Below are positions 16,966 to 25,369 of a DNA stretch of 64,000 nt, piece after piece. The notes under the pieces are model-generated. The model saw only the letters and a list, made by a program, of their open reading frames with translations. It did no database searches and was not told the DNA's origin. Position 1 is the stretch's first letter; the number at the start of each line of letters is the position of its first letter. Source of the DNA: Amycolatopsis sp. GM8 (GTDB lineage: Bacteria > Actinomycetota > Actinomycetes > Mycobacteriales > Pseudonocardiaceae); the NCBI RefSeq assembly GCF_021653975.1, contig NZ_JAJKFK010000003.1, positions 62,001 to 126,000 on the forward strand, given 5' to 3'. The position numbers were made by a program, and so were the translations under genes.

Positions 16966-17472
16966 ATGACAGCCACTCCGTCGACGTCGACGAGTTCGGT
17001 GCGGGACGGTGACGCCGCGGACCGGTCCGCCGTCCGGGACGTCCTCGAGCGCTACACCTACGCGATGGATCGCCGGGACACGGCACTCATGCGCAGTTGC
17101 TTCACTCCCGACGCCGACCTGTCCTACTTCGGCGGCCTGCGCACCTTCACCGGCGCCGAGTTCGCGGACACGTTCGTGTCCTCGCTCGAGCCGTTCGGAT
17201 TCATCGACCACAGCATCAGCAGCCTGCGGATCACCGTGGACGGTGACGTCGCGGCCGTGGACACGCACATCTCCGCGACGATGGCCCTCAAGGACAAGCC
17301 GTCGGTGCTGATCCGATGGGTCCAGGTGAAGGACACAGTCGTCCGGGACTCCTCCGGGTGGCGGATCGCCAAGCGCCGCCACGTGCCGCTCCTGCAGTAC
17401 GAATCACCGACCTCCCCGATCGACTTCCCGGGCGTCGGCGGCAAGGACCCGGACAGCGCGGATCTTTCGTAG
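16966..17472 (+). CDS. SnoaL-like (NTF2 superfamily) protein
   Basis: A 168-residue protein with the cone-shaped NTF2 fold: DRSAVRDVLERYTYAMDRRDTALMRSCFTPDADLSYFGG, a middle hydrophobic strand (FIDHSISSLRITVDGDVAAVDTHISATM) and SSGWRIAKRRHVPLLQYE. This fold covers small isomerases, dehydratases and hydroxylating-dioxygenase beta subunits; catalysis cannot be assigned. The first ATG follows GAAGGAG. It is divergent from the MHS transporter across the palindrome at 16879 and ends at a strong hairpin. It probably belongs to the same catabolic regulon. Confidence 0.8.
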   Translation: MTATPSTSTSSVRDGDAADRSAVRDVLERYTYAMDRRDTALMRSCFTPDADLSYFGGLRTFTGAEFADTFVSSLEPFGFIDHSISSLRITVDGDVAAVDTHISATMALKDKPSVLIRWVQVKDTVVRDSSGWRIAKRRHVPLLQYESPTSPIDFPGVGGKDPDSADLS

Positions 17473-17483
17473 CGCCACGGAAA

Positions 17484-17515
17484 GCCCCGTACCCGTCGTT
17501 CGACGAGTACGGGGC
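17484..17515. terminator. Strong hairpin between convergent genes
   Basis: GCCCCGTACCCGTCG and CGACGAGTACGGGGC pair over 15 positions with one mismatch and a two-base gap between arms. It lies 12 bp after the SnoaL-like stop and eight before the stop of the convergent transporter. A bidirectional terminator is the simplest reading; there is no U-tract, as is common in actinomycetes. Confidence 0.75.
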
Positions 17516-17522
17516 CGCGTGG

Positions 17523-18899
17523 TCAGGTGGCGTTCTCCCCGATGTCTTCGAGCCGGCGGCCGCGGGTGCGTTCGCCGAACAGTCCGACGGTGAGTCCACA
17601 GAGGACGATGAAGACGGCGGTGGTCGTGAAGACCGCGCCGAAGCCGAGGGCGGCGGCGATGGCGGCGATGAGGAAGGCGTTGCCGAACCCGGCGAGGCGT
17701 CCCAGACTGTTGGCGAAGCCCGCGCCGAGTCCACGTAGGACGGTCGGGAAGACCTCGGGCAGGTAGGCGTAGACGACGGCGGTGTTGGTCTGCAGCAGCA
17801 TGGTGACGAGGAAGCCGCTGATCACCAGCGCCCAGTAGGTTCCGGTGAACGCGAAGACCACCATCAGCGCGGCGGTGATCGCGGTGAGGATCATCGAGGT
17901 GGTGCGCCGCTGGAAACGGTCGGCCAGCAGCATCGCGCACAGCGCGCCGAGGGGCGGACCGGCGGAGAAGATCGTGGTGATCGTCAGTGCCTCGGCCGTG
18001 GAGTAGCCCCGCTGGACGAGCAGGGTGGGGACCCAGCCGGTGAACCCGAAGACGCCCAGCGTGCCGAAGACCACCGTCAGGGTCGCGACGATCGTGCGCT
18101 TGCGGATGCCTGGCGCGAACAGGTCGGCGGACTTCTTCTGTTCGTGGATGATCGGCGACTCGACGACCTCGGGCAGCGGGCCCGGCAGCTGGGACTCCAG
18201 CCGTTGCACGATGTTCCTGGCCTCCTCCAGCTGGCCGTTGACCGCGGCCCAGCGGACCGACTCCGGGAGCACGAACCGAGCGAGCAGGGCGGGAATCAAG
18301 CCGATCGCGCCGAAGACGAACAGCCAGCGCCACGCGCCCGGCGACAGCGGCACGATCAGCCGGGCCGCGCTGGCGACCAGTGGGACGCCGAGCAGGCCGA
18401 TGCCCAGCATGAGCGCCTGGGCCCGGCCGCGGCTCTTACCGGGGAACATCTCGGCGACATAGACGATCAGTACCCCGGTGACGGCCTGGATGCCGACGCC
18501 GGTGATGACCCGCAGCACCCCGAGCACGGCCAGATTGGGCGCCAGGGCGCACAGCAGCGACGCGACCGAGTAGACGACCGTCGCCCAGACGAGGACGCGG
18601 CGGCGGCCTATCCGGTCCGAGAGCCGGCCGCCGATGATCCCCCCGGCGAACATGCCGAGGAACGAGTAGGAGGTCAGCTGCCCGATCTGGGTCACGGACA
18701 GGCCCCACTCGGCCCGGATCGCCGGGGCGGCGTAGGCGAGGCCGTTGGTGTCCATCAGGTCGCAGATGAACAGGATGCCGAGCAGAACCATCCAGCCCCG
18801 ATGGGACCGGGTGGTTCTGGGCAGCCGTTCGAGCCGGGCGGCCAGCCTGCCCGCGACGGCCTGGGGATCCGCGGAAGCGCGGTCGAGAGTGTCGTCCAT
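17523..18899 (-). CDS. MFS transporter (aromatic-acid/sugar-porter-like)
   Basis: A 458-residue, twelve-helix major facilitator. Visible features: FICDLMDTNGLAYAAPAI in helix 1, GGRLSDRIGRRRVLVW in loop 2-3, TGVLIVYVAEMFPGKSRGRAQ at helices 4-5, a long central loop with charged residues, and YAYLPEVFPTVLRGLGAGFANSLGRL, typical of the AAHS and sugar-porter groups. It is the last gene of a minus-strand run with the alpha/beta hydrolase (57 bp gap) and the YrdC-like gene. It probably imports an acid processed by the IclR-controlled genes; the substrate is not known. Confidence 0.88.
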   Translation of the reverse strand: MDDTLDRASADPQAVAGRLAARLERLPRTTRSHRGWMVLLGILFICDLMDTNGLAYAAPAIRAEWGLSVTQIGQLTSYSFLGMFAGGIIGGRLSDRIGRRRVLVWATVVYSVASLLCALAPNLAVLGVLRVITGVGIQAVTGVLIVYVAEMFPGKSRGRAQALMLGIGLLGVPLVASAARLIVPLSPGAWRWLFVFGAIGLIPALLARFVLPESVRWAAVNGQLEEARNIVQRLESQLPGPLPEVVESPIIHEQKKSADLFAPGIRKRTIVATLTVVFGTLGVFGFTGWVPTLLVQRGYSTAEALTITTIFSAGPPLGALCAMLLADRFQRRTTSMILTAITAALMVVFAFTGTYWALVISGFLVTMLLQTNTAVVYAYLPEVFPTVLRGLGAGFANSLGRLAGFGNAFLIAAIAAALGFGAVFTTTAVFIVLCGLTVGLFGERTRGRRLEDIGENAT

Positions 18900-18956
18900 C
18901 GTGCTCTCCTTCGAGCCGGTGAGGGGGGTGAATCGCAGGGCGGTCGTCCGCGGACG

Positions 18957-19793
18957 TCAGATGGTCAGCCGCGCGGAATCGTGGCTGATGAGGAGGTCGG
19001 TGACCTCGGCCGGACGCTCCAGCATCGGGAAGTGCCCGCAGTCCGGTAGCACGATCAGCTCGGAACTCGGGAGGTGCCGCGCGAGCAGCCGGGTCCATTC
19101 GGTGGACTCCGACGGGCGCAGCTTGGTGCGCTTGCCGGTGGCCGCGACCCCAGTTGTCTGAACCACTGTGGTGGGCGTATCGATCTGCGCCAAGGCGACC
19201 GGGAGTTGATGTGCGTCCCAGTCGAGAGTGGCCTTCGCAACCGCGCTGACCAGCGGCTCGTCGAAGACGGCAGCTCGCCGGAAGATCATTTCCACGACGG
19301 GATGTGGGAGCCCGTCGAGGAGCATGTCGTCGAAAAGGGCGCGAACGAAACCACGTGCGCCGAGCCGATCCAATGCGCGGGCCAGTGGATGATCGGCCGT
19401 TCCTGCCGTCGCCAGCCTGCTGCCGTCGACGAGGACGAGACCGGAGACGAGGGCGGGAAACCGGTAGGCGAGTTCGAGGCACACCCGGCAGCCGAGGCTG
19501 TGACCGGCGACCACGACCGGACCGAGGCCCAGGTGTTCGAGGAGCTCGCGCACCGCATGGGCGCAGCGGCGCACCGACCACGCCGCCGGGTCCGGCTCGG
19601 TGCTCCGGCCGTGGCCGGGCAGGTCGATCGCCACCACCGGTCGTCGCGCGGCCACGGCTTCGACCTGCGCGGTCCAATCCGTGCTGTCGCAGAACGCGCC
19701 GTGGATGAGCACGACCGGGGTCCGTTGGCCGATGCCATCGTGGTTGTGCAGCGCGTAGTGAAGCTCGCCATCAGTGGTGTGATGGATGGGCAT
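18957..19793 (-). CDS. Alpha/beta hydrolase
   Basis: A 278-residue hydrolase with a complete triad pattern: oxyanion-region VVLIHGAF, nucleophile Ser99 in GHSLG, and His254 in LPDCGHFPMLERPAEV. The lid lies around residues 125-190. These enzymes open lactones, cleave C-C bonds of meta-cleavage products or hydrolyse esters. Neighbours on the same strand are a YrdC-like gene upstream and a transporter downstream, so it is probably part of the IclR-linked catabolic set. The substrate cannot be inferred from sequence. Confidence 0.87.
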   Translation of the reverse strand: MPIHHTTDGELHYALHNHDGIGQRTPVVLIHGAFCDSTDWTAQVEAVAARRPVVAIDLPGHGRSTEPDPAAWSVRRCAHAVRELLEHLGLGPVVVAGHSLGCRVCLELAYRFPALVSGLVLVDGSRLATAGTADHPLARALDRLGARGFVRALFDDMLLDGLPHPVVEMIFRRAAVFDEPLVSAVAKATLDWDAHQLPVALAQIDTPTTVVQTTGVAATGKRTKLRPSESTEWTRLLARHLPSSELIVLPDCGHFPMLERPAEVTDLLISHDSARLTI

Positions 19794-19868
19794 CTCGTTC
19801 TCCTCGCTTCTTCGTTGAAGCCGGATGGATGTCCCCCAGTAGCCGAAAACCGGCGCGCGGCCGGGGCC

Positions 19869-20597
19869 TCAGCTCACCGAAGCTTGTTCGCGGAGGTGGC
19901 CGGACGGCAGGGCGGCACGTCCCGGGTCGGCGGGGAGCTTGATGCCGAACTGGTTGTCCATGATGTCGCTGATGAGGTCGTAGCAGGACCCGATGCGGAC
20001 GACCTCCATGGTGCGGAAGTCGATGACGGTCGAGGACCGCTGGTAGTGGTGCCACTTGCAGAGCCCGTAGTCGACGACGAGGTCCACGGCGTCGATGATC
20101 GGCTGCTGGATGTCCTCGACCCGGAACTTGGTGCCGGTGCCGGTGAGATTGGCCGACGAGCCGAAGAGCGGCAGCCCCGCCGCGTGGGTGAGGCGGACGA
20201 CCTCCTCGGGGAGGCGGCCGTTGTTCAGCAGCATCGCGAGCGTGTTGTCGACGGTGCTGGCGGTCAGCGTGTCGGCCTCGGCCGCGGCGATGACGGGATG
20301 GTCGGCCCGATAGGGGGCGACGACGCAGAGCGGCAGGCGCGCGTCGAGGGTGATCGCGTCGATGATCTCCTGCTCGCGGCTGCCGAGTTCGTGCACCTCG
20401 CGGTGCAGCTCGTAGTTCCCGGCCATCGCGTTCCGCTTGTGCGGGGCGCGCTGCTTGGCGTCGAACAGCCGCTGCAGCCGCGCCCCCGAGTTCGCGCCCG
20501 CCGCGTAGCCGATGTCGCCGGGCATGATCACCGCGCCGCCGGCGCTGATCGTGTCGAAGATGCGCTTCGCGTCGCCCTTGATGTCGTGCCTGCCCAT
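19869..20597 (-). CDS. Divergent YrdC/Sua5-fold protein
   Basis: A 242-residue protein of the Sua5/YciO/YrdC fold. The basic patch KQR (AKQRAPHKRNAM) and the late motif GSSANLTGTGT are present, but the usual PTDTxYGLG motif reads PGDIGYAAG, and the tail carries VIDFRTMEVVRIGS. In housekeeping TsaC proteins these residues bind ATP and threonine for tRNA t6A synthesis. This copy is in a catabolic neighbourhood and has changed there, so a different small substrate is likely. ATG 20597 follows a GGAGG-like site; the longer frame to 20828 runs into the promoter region. Divergent from IclR. Confidence 0.75.
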   Translation of the reverse strand: MGRHDIKGDAKRIFDTISAGGAVIMPGDIGYAAGANSGARLQRLFDAKQRAPHKRNAMAGNYELHREVHELGSREQEIIDAITLDARLPLCVVAPYRADHPVIAAAEADTLTASTVDNTLAMLLNNGRLPEEVVRLTHAAGLPLFGSSANLTGTGTKFRVEDIQQPIIDAVDLVVDYGLCKWHHYQRSSTVIDFRTMEVVRIGSCYDLISDIMDNQFGIKLPADPGRAALPSGHLREQASVS

Positions 20598-20911
20598 CCG
20601 AGCCTCCTTGCTCACTAAGTGGGTCGCCTGACCGTATTGCGAATCGGAACGATAGCGCGCCGAAGGCCGAGCCGATAGACCTTGCTGGTCATCTTGACCT
20701 AGGCAAAGGACAGCATCTACCTTTGGACCACTTCGTGGCAAGGGCTGCCACGATGTAGTCATCGGAGGACGCAATGCATCGAAGCCTTGCGGCTCGGGAA
20801 ACGCATCTCCGACCAGTTCGGCGCCCACCTGACCCGCCGCGGCGGGCGTCCATATCCTCGGGTGAACGGTGCACGAGGACGTACAGATCCACTGAGACGG
20901 AGCGCGAAACG
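20598..20911. promoter_or_regulatory. Divergent promoter region with two inverted repeats
   Basis: This 314-bp gap between the YrdC-like and IclR genes holds no convincing gene. It contains GGTCATCTTGACC (20687-20699, perfect, three-base centre) and CGTGGCA-AGGGC-TGCCACG (20734-20752, perfect seven-base arms). Either could be the operator of the adjacent IclR protein. An ATG at 20774 opens the IclR frame early but lacks family-like sequence. Confidence 0.45.
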
Positions 20912-21706
20912 ATGCCTGAAGGCCAGCCCTCGATCCTCGTCATGGAGAAGGCGGTGCGCGTCCTCGACTGCTTCTCCCCCGAACACACGCGGCTGTCATT
21001 GAGCGACCTCCGGCGGCTGACGGGCATGCCCAATTCGACGGTCGCCCGGCTCGTGCGCACCCTCGTCGCCAGCGATCTGCTGCAGAAGACGGGCGACGAG
21101 TACTGCGTCGGCCTGCGCGTGCTCGGCTGGGCATCGGCCGCGTCGGCCGGCTCGGACCTGCTGGCCGCCGCCGACCCGGTGGCCGCCCACCTGCGGGACG
21201 TGACCGGCGAGACGGCCGGGCTCTACATCCGCCGCGGCACCACCCGGGTGGCCGTCATCGTCAAGCTCAGCCCCCGGTCGATCATCTACCGCAGCGACGT
21301 CGGCCAGCTCTTTCCCATGCACCTCGGCGCGGCCGGCAAGGTGTTCATGGCCCACGACGACCGGGTGCTCAACGCGGTCCTCGTGGACACCGCCGACCAG
21401 GCGCCGGGCGAGTCGCGGATCGCGCTGGACCGGCAGCTCGAGTTCGTGCGGGCGAACGGCTGGATCTTGACCGAGGAGGAGCGCGAGGCCGGCCTCAATT
21501 CGATGGCCGCGCCCGTGTTCGACGCGAGCGGGGCGGTCGTGGCCGCCGTCGCGGTCGGCGGTCCCTCGTTCCGGCTCGACCGGGCGGCGGCCGAGAAGTT
21601 CGGTCCGCTCGTCGCCGAGTCCGCGCACGCCCTGTCGCGGCGCCTCGGCTATGGCGGCGCCCCGGCCGGACGAGCGCAGGCCGGCGTCACCGGCGAGACG
21701 GCGTAG
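20912..21706 (+). CDS. IclR family transcriptional regulator
   Basis: A 264-residue IclR regulator. The winged helix is [15 protein letters not shown] ... [31 protein letters not shown], followed by a GAF-like effector domain with [23 protein letters not shown] and the closing [25 protein letters not shown] 20912 (MPEGQPS) has a GGAG site; the 46 upstream codons are not family-like. Only two bases separate its stop from the LeuC-like start, so it is cotranscribed with the genes it probably controls. NdgR/LtbR of actinomycete leuCD loci is divergent from leuC, unlike here. Confidence 0.9.
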   Translation: MPEGQPSILVMEKAVRVLDCFSPEHTRLSLSDLRRLTGMPNSTVARLVRTLVASDLLQKTGDEYCVGLRVLGWASAASAGSDLLAAADPVAAHLRDVTGETAGLYIRRGTTRVAVIVKLSPRSIIYRSDVGQLFPMHLGAAGKVFMAHDDRVLNAVLVDTADQAPGESRIALDRQLEFVRANGWILTEEEREAGLNSMAAPVFDASGAVVAAVAVGGPSFRLDRAAAEKFGPLVAESAHALSRRLGYGGAPAGRAQAGVTGETA

Positions 21707-21708
21707 TC

Positions 21709-23109
21709 ATGGCCACCTTGCTGGACAAGATCTGGGACGCCCACACGGTGCACCGGGGTGCCGGCGGCACCGACCTGCTCTACGTCGACTTCCACCTGCT
21801 CCACGAGGGGTCGAGCCCGCAGGCGTTCGAGGGTCTGCGCCTGGCCGGCCGCAAGGTCCGCCGGCCCGACCTCACGCTCGCGACCGAGGACCACGTGGTT
21901 CCCACCCGGGGCCTGCCGGACCCGTCCGGTGTGGCCGCGACGATGCTGGAGGCGCTGCGGCGCAACTGCGCGGAGTTCGGGGTCCCACTGCACCGGTCGG
22001 GCACCGACGGCCAGGGCATCGTGCACGTGATCGGACCGGAACTGGGGATCACCCAGCCGGGCCGCATCATTCTGTGCGGCGACAGCCACACGAGCACCCA
22101 CGGCGCGTTCGGCGCGCTCGCGTTCGGCATCGGCACGAGCCAGGTCGAGCACGTGCTGGCGACGCAGACCGCCGCGTTCGCCAAGCCACGGGCCATGGCC
22201 GTGACACTGCACGGCGAGCTGCCCGAGGGCGTGTCGGCGAAGGACGTGGCACTCGCCATGATCGGCCGGATCGGGACCGGGGGCGCGCAGGGCCACGTGA
22301 TCGAGTACCGCGGGCCCGCCATCGAGGCGATGTCGATGGAGTCCCGGCTGACGCTGTGCAACATGTCCATCGAGGCGGGCGCGAAGGCCGGCATGATCGC
22401 GCCCGATGGCGTGACCGTCGACTACCTCCGCGGCCGGCCGTACGCGCCCACAGGCAATGCCTGGGAGGACGCCGTCGCATCGTGGGAATCGCTGCGCAGC
22501 GACGACGACGCCGAGTTCGACCGCACCGTCGACATCGACGTGACGGCGCTGTCGCCGTTCGTCAGCTGGGGCACGAACCCGAGCCAGGTCGTCGAAGTGG
22601 GCGGCGTGGTCCCGGATCCGGCCGACAACCCGGATCCGGCATTGCGAGGTGCCGCCGAGCGGGCGCTGACCTACATGGATCTCGCGCCGGGAACCCCGAT
22701 GCGGGAGATCCCGGTCGACGTGGTGTTCCTGGGGTCCTGCACGAACGGGCGCATCGAGGATCTCCGCGCCGCCGCCGGGCTCCTCGACGGCCACCGGATC
22801 GCACCCGGGGTGCGGATGCTCGTCGTCCCCGGTTCGGCTGCCGTCAAGAAGGCCGCCGAGTCCGAGGGGCTCGACGAGGTGTTCCGCACGGCGGGGGCGG
22901 AGTGGCGCACGGCCGGCTGCTCGCTGTGCGTGGCGATGAACGACGATTCGCTGGCCGCGGGCGAGCGCTGCGCCTCGACCTCCAACCGCAACTTCGAAGG
23001 CCGGCAGGGCCGGGGTGGCCGCACCCATCTGGTCTCGCCGACCACGGCGGCCGCGACGGCATTGACCGGCCGTCTCACCGCACCATCGGACTTGGGAGTC
23101 CTTCGATGA
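21709..23109 (+). CDS. Aconitase-family hydratase large subunit (LeuC-like)
   Basis: A 466-residue large subunit of a LeuC-type [4Fe-4S] hydro-lyase. The three cluster cysteines are in [11 protein letters not shown] and [35 protein letters not shown] and RFDHIGxE-class loops are of the LeuC type. These enzymes move a hydroxyl between adjacent carbons or hydrate a double bond (isopropylmalate, citraconate, dimethylmaleate). The gene follows IclR by two bases and overlaps the small-subunit gene (ATGA). The downstream PrpB-like lyase favours a catabolic role over leucine synthesis; that is inference. Confidence 0.88.
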   Translation: MATLLDKIWDAHTVHRGAGGTDLLYVDFHLLHEGSSPQAFEGLRLAGRKVRRPDLTLATEDHVVPTRGLPDPSGVAATMLEALRRNCAEFGVPLHRSGTDGQGIVHVIGPELGITQPGRIILCGDSHTSTHGAFGALAFGIGTSQVEHVLATQTAAFAKPRAMAVTLHGELPEGVSAKDVALAMIGRIGTGGAQGHVIEYRGPAIEAMSMESRLTLCNMSIEAGAKAGMIAPDGVTVDYLRGRPYAPTGNAWEDAVASWESLRSDDDAEFDRTVDIDVTALSPFVSWGTNPSQVVEVGGVVPDPADNPDPALRGAAERALTYMDLAPGTPMREIPVDVVFLGSCTNGRIEDLRAAAGLLDGHRIAPGVRMLVVPGSAAVKKAAESEGLDEVFRTAGAEWRTAGCSLCVAMNDDSLAAGERCASTSNRNFEGRQGRGGRTHLVSPTTAAATALTGRLTAPSDLGVLR

Positions 23110-23690
23110 AACCGATCACCACGATCTCGGGGCGCGCGGTCGCGATCCGCCGCACGAGCATCGACACCGACCAGATCATCGCCGCCCGGCACTGCCTGCG
23201 GACGACCCGGACGGGTTTCGCCGAGCACCTTTTCGCCGCCTGGCGGGCGGAACCCGGTTTCCCGCTGTCCGATCCGGCGTACGCCGGGGCCACGATCCTG
23301 TTCGCCGGCGCGGACTTCGGTTCCGGCTCGTCGCGCGAGCACGCCGTGTGGGCGTTGCAGGACCACGGATTCACCGTCGTCGTCGCCTCCCGGTTCGGCG
23401 ACATCTTCGCCGACAACGCCGTCCGGTCCGGGCTCGTCCCCGCCGTGGTGGCGGACAGCGAAGTCAGCGCGATGATGGACGCCGTCGAGGCCGATCCCGC
23501 GGCGCTCGTCACGGTGGATCTCGTGACGCTGACCATCCGCACCGCCGGGATCGAAGCCCCGATCCGGATGAACGCCGACACCCGGCAGCGGTTCCTGGAC
23601 GGTCACGACGGCATCGATGTGACCCTCCAGCACGAGGCCGCCATCCGCGCGTTCGAGAGTTCCCACGTCCCGATCGCGAGGGCCTCATGA
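23106..23690 (+). CDS. Aconitase-family hydratase small subunit (LeuD-like)
   Basis: A 194-residue swivel-domain subunit: [43 protein letters not shown] and [21 protein letters not shown] are the classic LeuD motifs, with GSGSSREHA forming the substrate loop. The ATG at 23106 overlaps the large-subunit stop. The gene is hidden inside a much longer open frame starting at 21651 that has no biological meaning upstream. It would form a heterodimer with the preceding subunit. Confidence 0.88.
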   Translation: MKPITTISGRAVAIRRTSIDTDQIIAARHCLRTTRTGFAEHLFAAWRAEPGFPLSDPAYAGATILFAGADFGSGSSREHAVWALQDHGFTVVVASRFGDIFADNAVRSGLVPAVVADSEVSAMMDAVEADPAALVTVDLVTLTIRTAGIEAPIRMNADTRQRFLDGHDGIDVTLQHEAAIRAFESSHVPIARAS

Positions 23691-24544
23691 CCGCCCGGCC
23701 CGGCGCCGCGCTGCGTGCGCTGCTCGACAGCGGGACCTTCGTCGTCGCCCCGGGGATCTACGACGGGTTGAGCGCGACCCTCGTCGAGCGGCACGGGTTC
23801 GCCGCCGCCTACGTGTCCGGCGCCGCCGCGGCATTGGTGAACCTCGCGCGCCCGGACCTCGGCCTGCTCAGCGCCGGCGACATGGCCCAGCACGTGACGC
23901 GCCTGCGGGCGGCGACTTCCCTTCCGCTCATCGTCGACATCGACACCGGCTACGGCAACGAGGTCAACGTCCGGCACGCCGTCGAGACCTTCGAACGGCT
24001 CGGCGCCGCGGCCGTGCACATCGAGGACCAGGAATTCCCGAAGCGCTGCGGCCACCTGGACGGCAAGTCCGTCGTCCCGGCCGACGTGGCCGCGTCGAAG
24101 GTCCGGGCCGCCGTCGCGTCGCGGACCGACATGCTCGTCATCGCCCGGACCGACGCCATCGCGACGCTCGGTGTGGACGAGGCGATCGAGCGCGGCAACC
24201 GGTTCGCGGACGAGGGCGCCGACCTGATCTTCGTGGAGGCGCCGAGGACCGTCGCCGAACTGGAGCGCATCGCGGCCGAGGTGCACGCACCCGTCCTGGT
24301 CAACGTGGTTCCGCAGGGCCGCACACCCGTGCTGCCCCTGGACGAGTACCGGCAGCTCGGCTTCGCCATGGCGATCCTGCCGTCGGCCACCCTCGGCGCC
24401 GCGGCGGCCGCGATGGGTTCGGCGCTCAGCTCACTGGCGCGGACCGGAGTGCCCGACGCCGCCGGTCCCGGTCCGGTGGAGCTCTTCGAGCTCGTCGGTC
24501 TGAGCGAATGGCTGACCTGGTCGGGAAAGTACAACCCGGCCTGA
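23687..24544 (+). CDS. Isocitrate lyase/PEP mutase family lyase (PrpB/dimethylmalate-lyase-like)
   Basis: A 285-residue TIM-barrel lyase. Motifs: PGIYDGLSATLVERHGF, VDIDTGYGNEVNV (metal site), HIEDQEFPKRCGH with the catalytic Cys of the KRCGH loop, VIARTDA, and EAPRTVAELERIA. Methylisocitrate lyase and 2,3-dimethylmalate lyase share these. The start overlaps the LeuD-like stop (ATGA). With the LeuCD-like pair, the arrangement resembles dimethylmaleate hydratase plus dimethylmalate lyase, which would give propionate and pyruvate, but 2-methylisocitrate or citramalate-type substrates fit too. Confidence 0.86.
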   Translation: MTARPGAALRALLDSGTFVVAPGIYDGLSATLVERHGFAAAYVSGAAAALVNLARPDLGLLSAGDMAQHVTRLRAATSLPLIVDIDTGYGNEVNVRHAVETFERLGAAAVHIEDQEFPKRCGHLDGKSVVPADVAASKVRAAVASRTDMLVIARTDAIATLGVDEAIERGNRFADEGADLIFVEAPRTVAELERIAAEVHAPVLVNVVPQGRTPVLPLDEYRQLGFAMAILPSATLGAAAAAMGSALSSLARTGVPDAAGPGPVELFELVGLSEWLTWSGKYNPA

Positions 24545-24545
24545 G

Positions 24546-25367
24546 TCAGGGGGCCCCTGGCCGGACGACCACGACCGGGCATTCTGCGTGTTGCAGCACG
24601 GCCTGGCTCGTCGAGCCGAGTCCCAGTCCGGCCAGGGCACCCCGGCCCCGCGAGCCGACGACGATCAGCTGCGCGCCGGTGGCGAGGAGAGCGCGCGACG
24701 GCCGGTCCGAGACCACCCGTTCCTCGACGGTCACCTCCGGATACTTCGCCCGCCAGCCGGCCAGGCGTTCGGACAGGAGCCGGCGCTCGTCGGCGACCGG
24801 CGTGTCGGTGCCGGCATGGACGGCGACCAGCGGGACCTCGCGTGTGGACGCGGCGTCGAAGGCGAACGTGACCGCGGCGTCGCTGAGCTCGGAGCCGTCC
24901 ACACCGACCACGACCGGACCGCTGCCGGAGTTTTCCGTCCCCCGGACGACGACAACCGGGCAGTGCGCACGGGCCGCGAGCGCGACCGCCACTGAGCCCA
25001 CCAGCAGTCCCGTGAACCCACCCGGGCCACGGGAACCGAGCACCACCAGCTGGGCCTCCCGGGAGACACGCACCAGAAGTTCGGCCGGGAGGCCCGCCAG
25101 CAACTCGGTCCGGACCGGTAGCTCCGGCGCGACCGCACGGGCGAGTGCCGCGGCTTGCGACAACCAGGCCGTGCCCTGCTCCCGGATGGCGTCGCGGTAG
25201 CTCCTCGGGAGACTCACCGGCGTGTAGGGCGCCGGGGAGGGCGTGAACCACGCGTGGACCAGCAGGAGCGTGCTGCCCCGCCGGGCCGCCTCAGCGGCGG
25301 CCCATCGGACGGCCTGGTCGCTCGACGGCGAACCGTCCACACCTACGACGATCGGGCCGGCGGCCAT
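24546..25367 (-). CDS. Universal stress protein, two tandem domains
   Basis: A 273-residue protein with two USP domains. Each ends in the nucleotide-binding signature (VVLGSRGPGGFTGLLVGSVAVAL and [24 protein letters not shown]), and each opens with (V/I)[10 protein letters not shown] 25367 has a GGAGG site six bases upstream and lies two bases behind the stop of a second tandem USP gene. In mycobacteria such ATP-binding USPs (Rv2623 type) are DosR-controlled and affect growth arrest. It is convergent with the lyase gene, with a one-base gap. Confidence 0.92.
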   Translation of the reverse strand: MAAGPIVVGVDGSPSSDQAVRWAAAEAARRGSTLLLVHAWFTPSPAPYTPVSLPRSYRDAIREQGTAWLSQAAALARAVAPELPVRTELLAGLPAELLVRVSREAQLVVLGSRGPGGFTGLLVGSVAVALAARAHCPVVVVRGTENSGSGPVVVGVDGSELSDAAVTFAFDAASTREVPLVAVHAGTDTPVADERRLLSERLAGWRAKYPEVTVEERVVSDRPSRALLATGAQLIVVGSRGRGALAGLGLGSTSQAVLQHAECPVVVVRPGAP

Positions 25368-25369
25368 CG

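Noticed and set aside
21709-23690. LeuCD as ordinary leucine biosynthesis genes
   Set aside because: Not excluded, but the PrpB-like gene in the same operon and the co-directional IclR favour catabolism; kept as an alternative in the entries.
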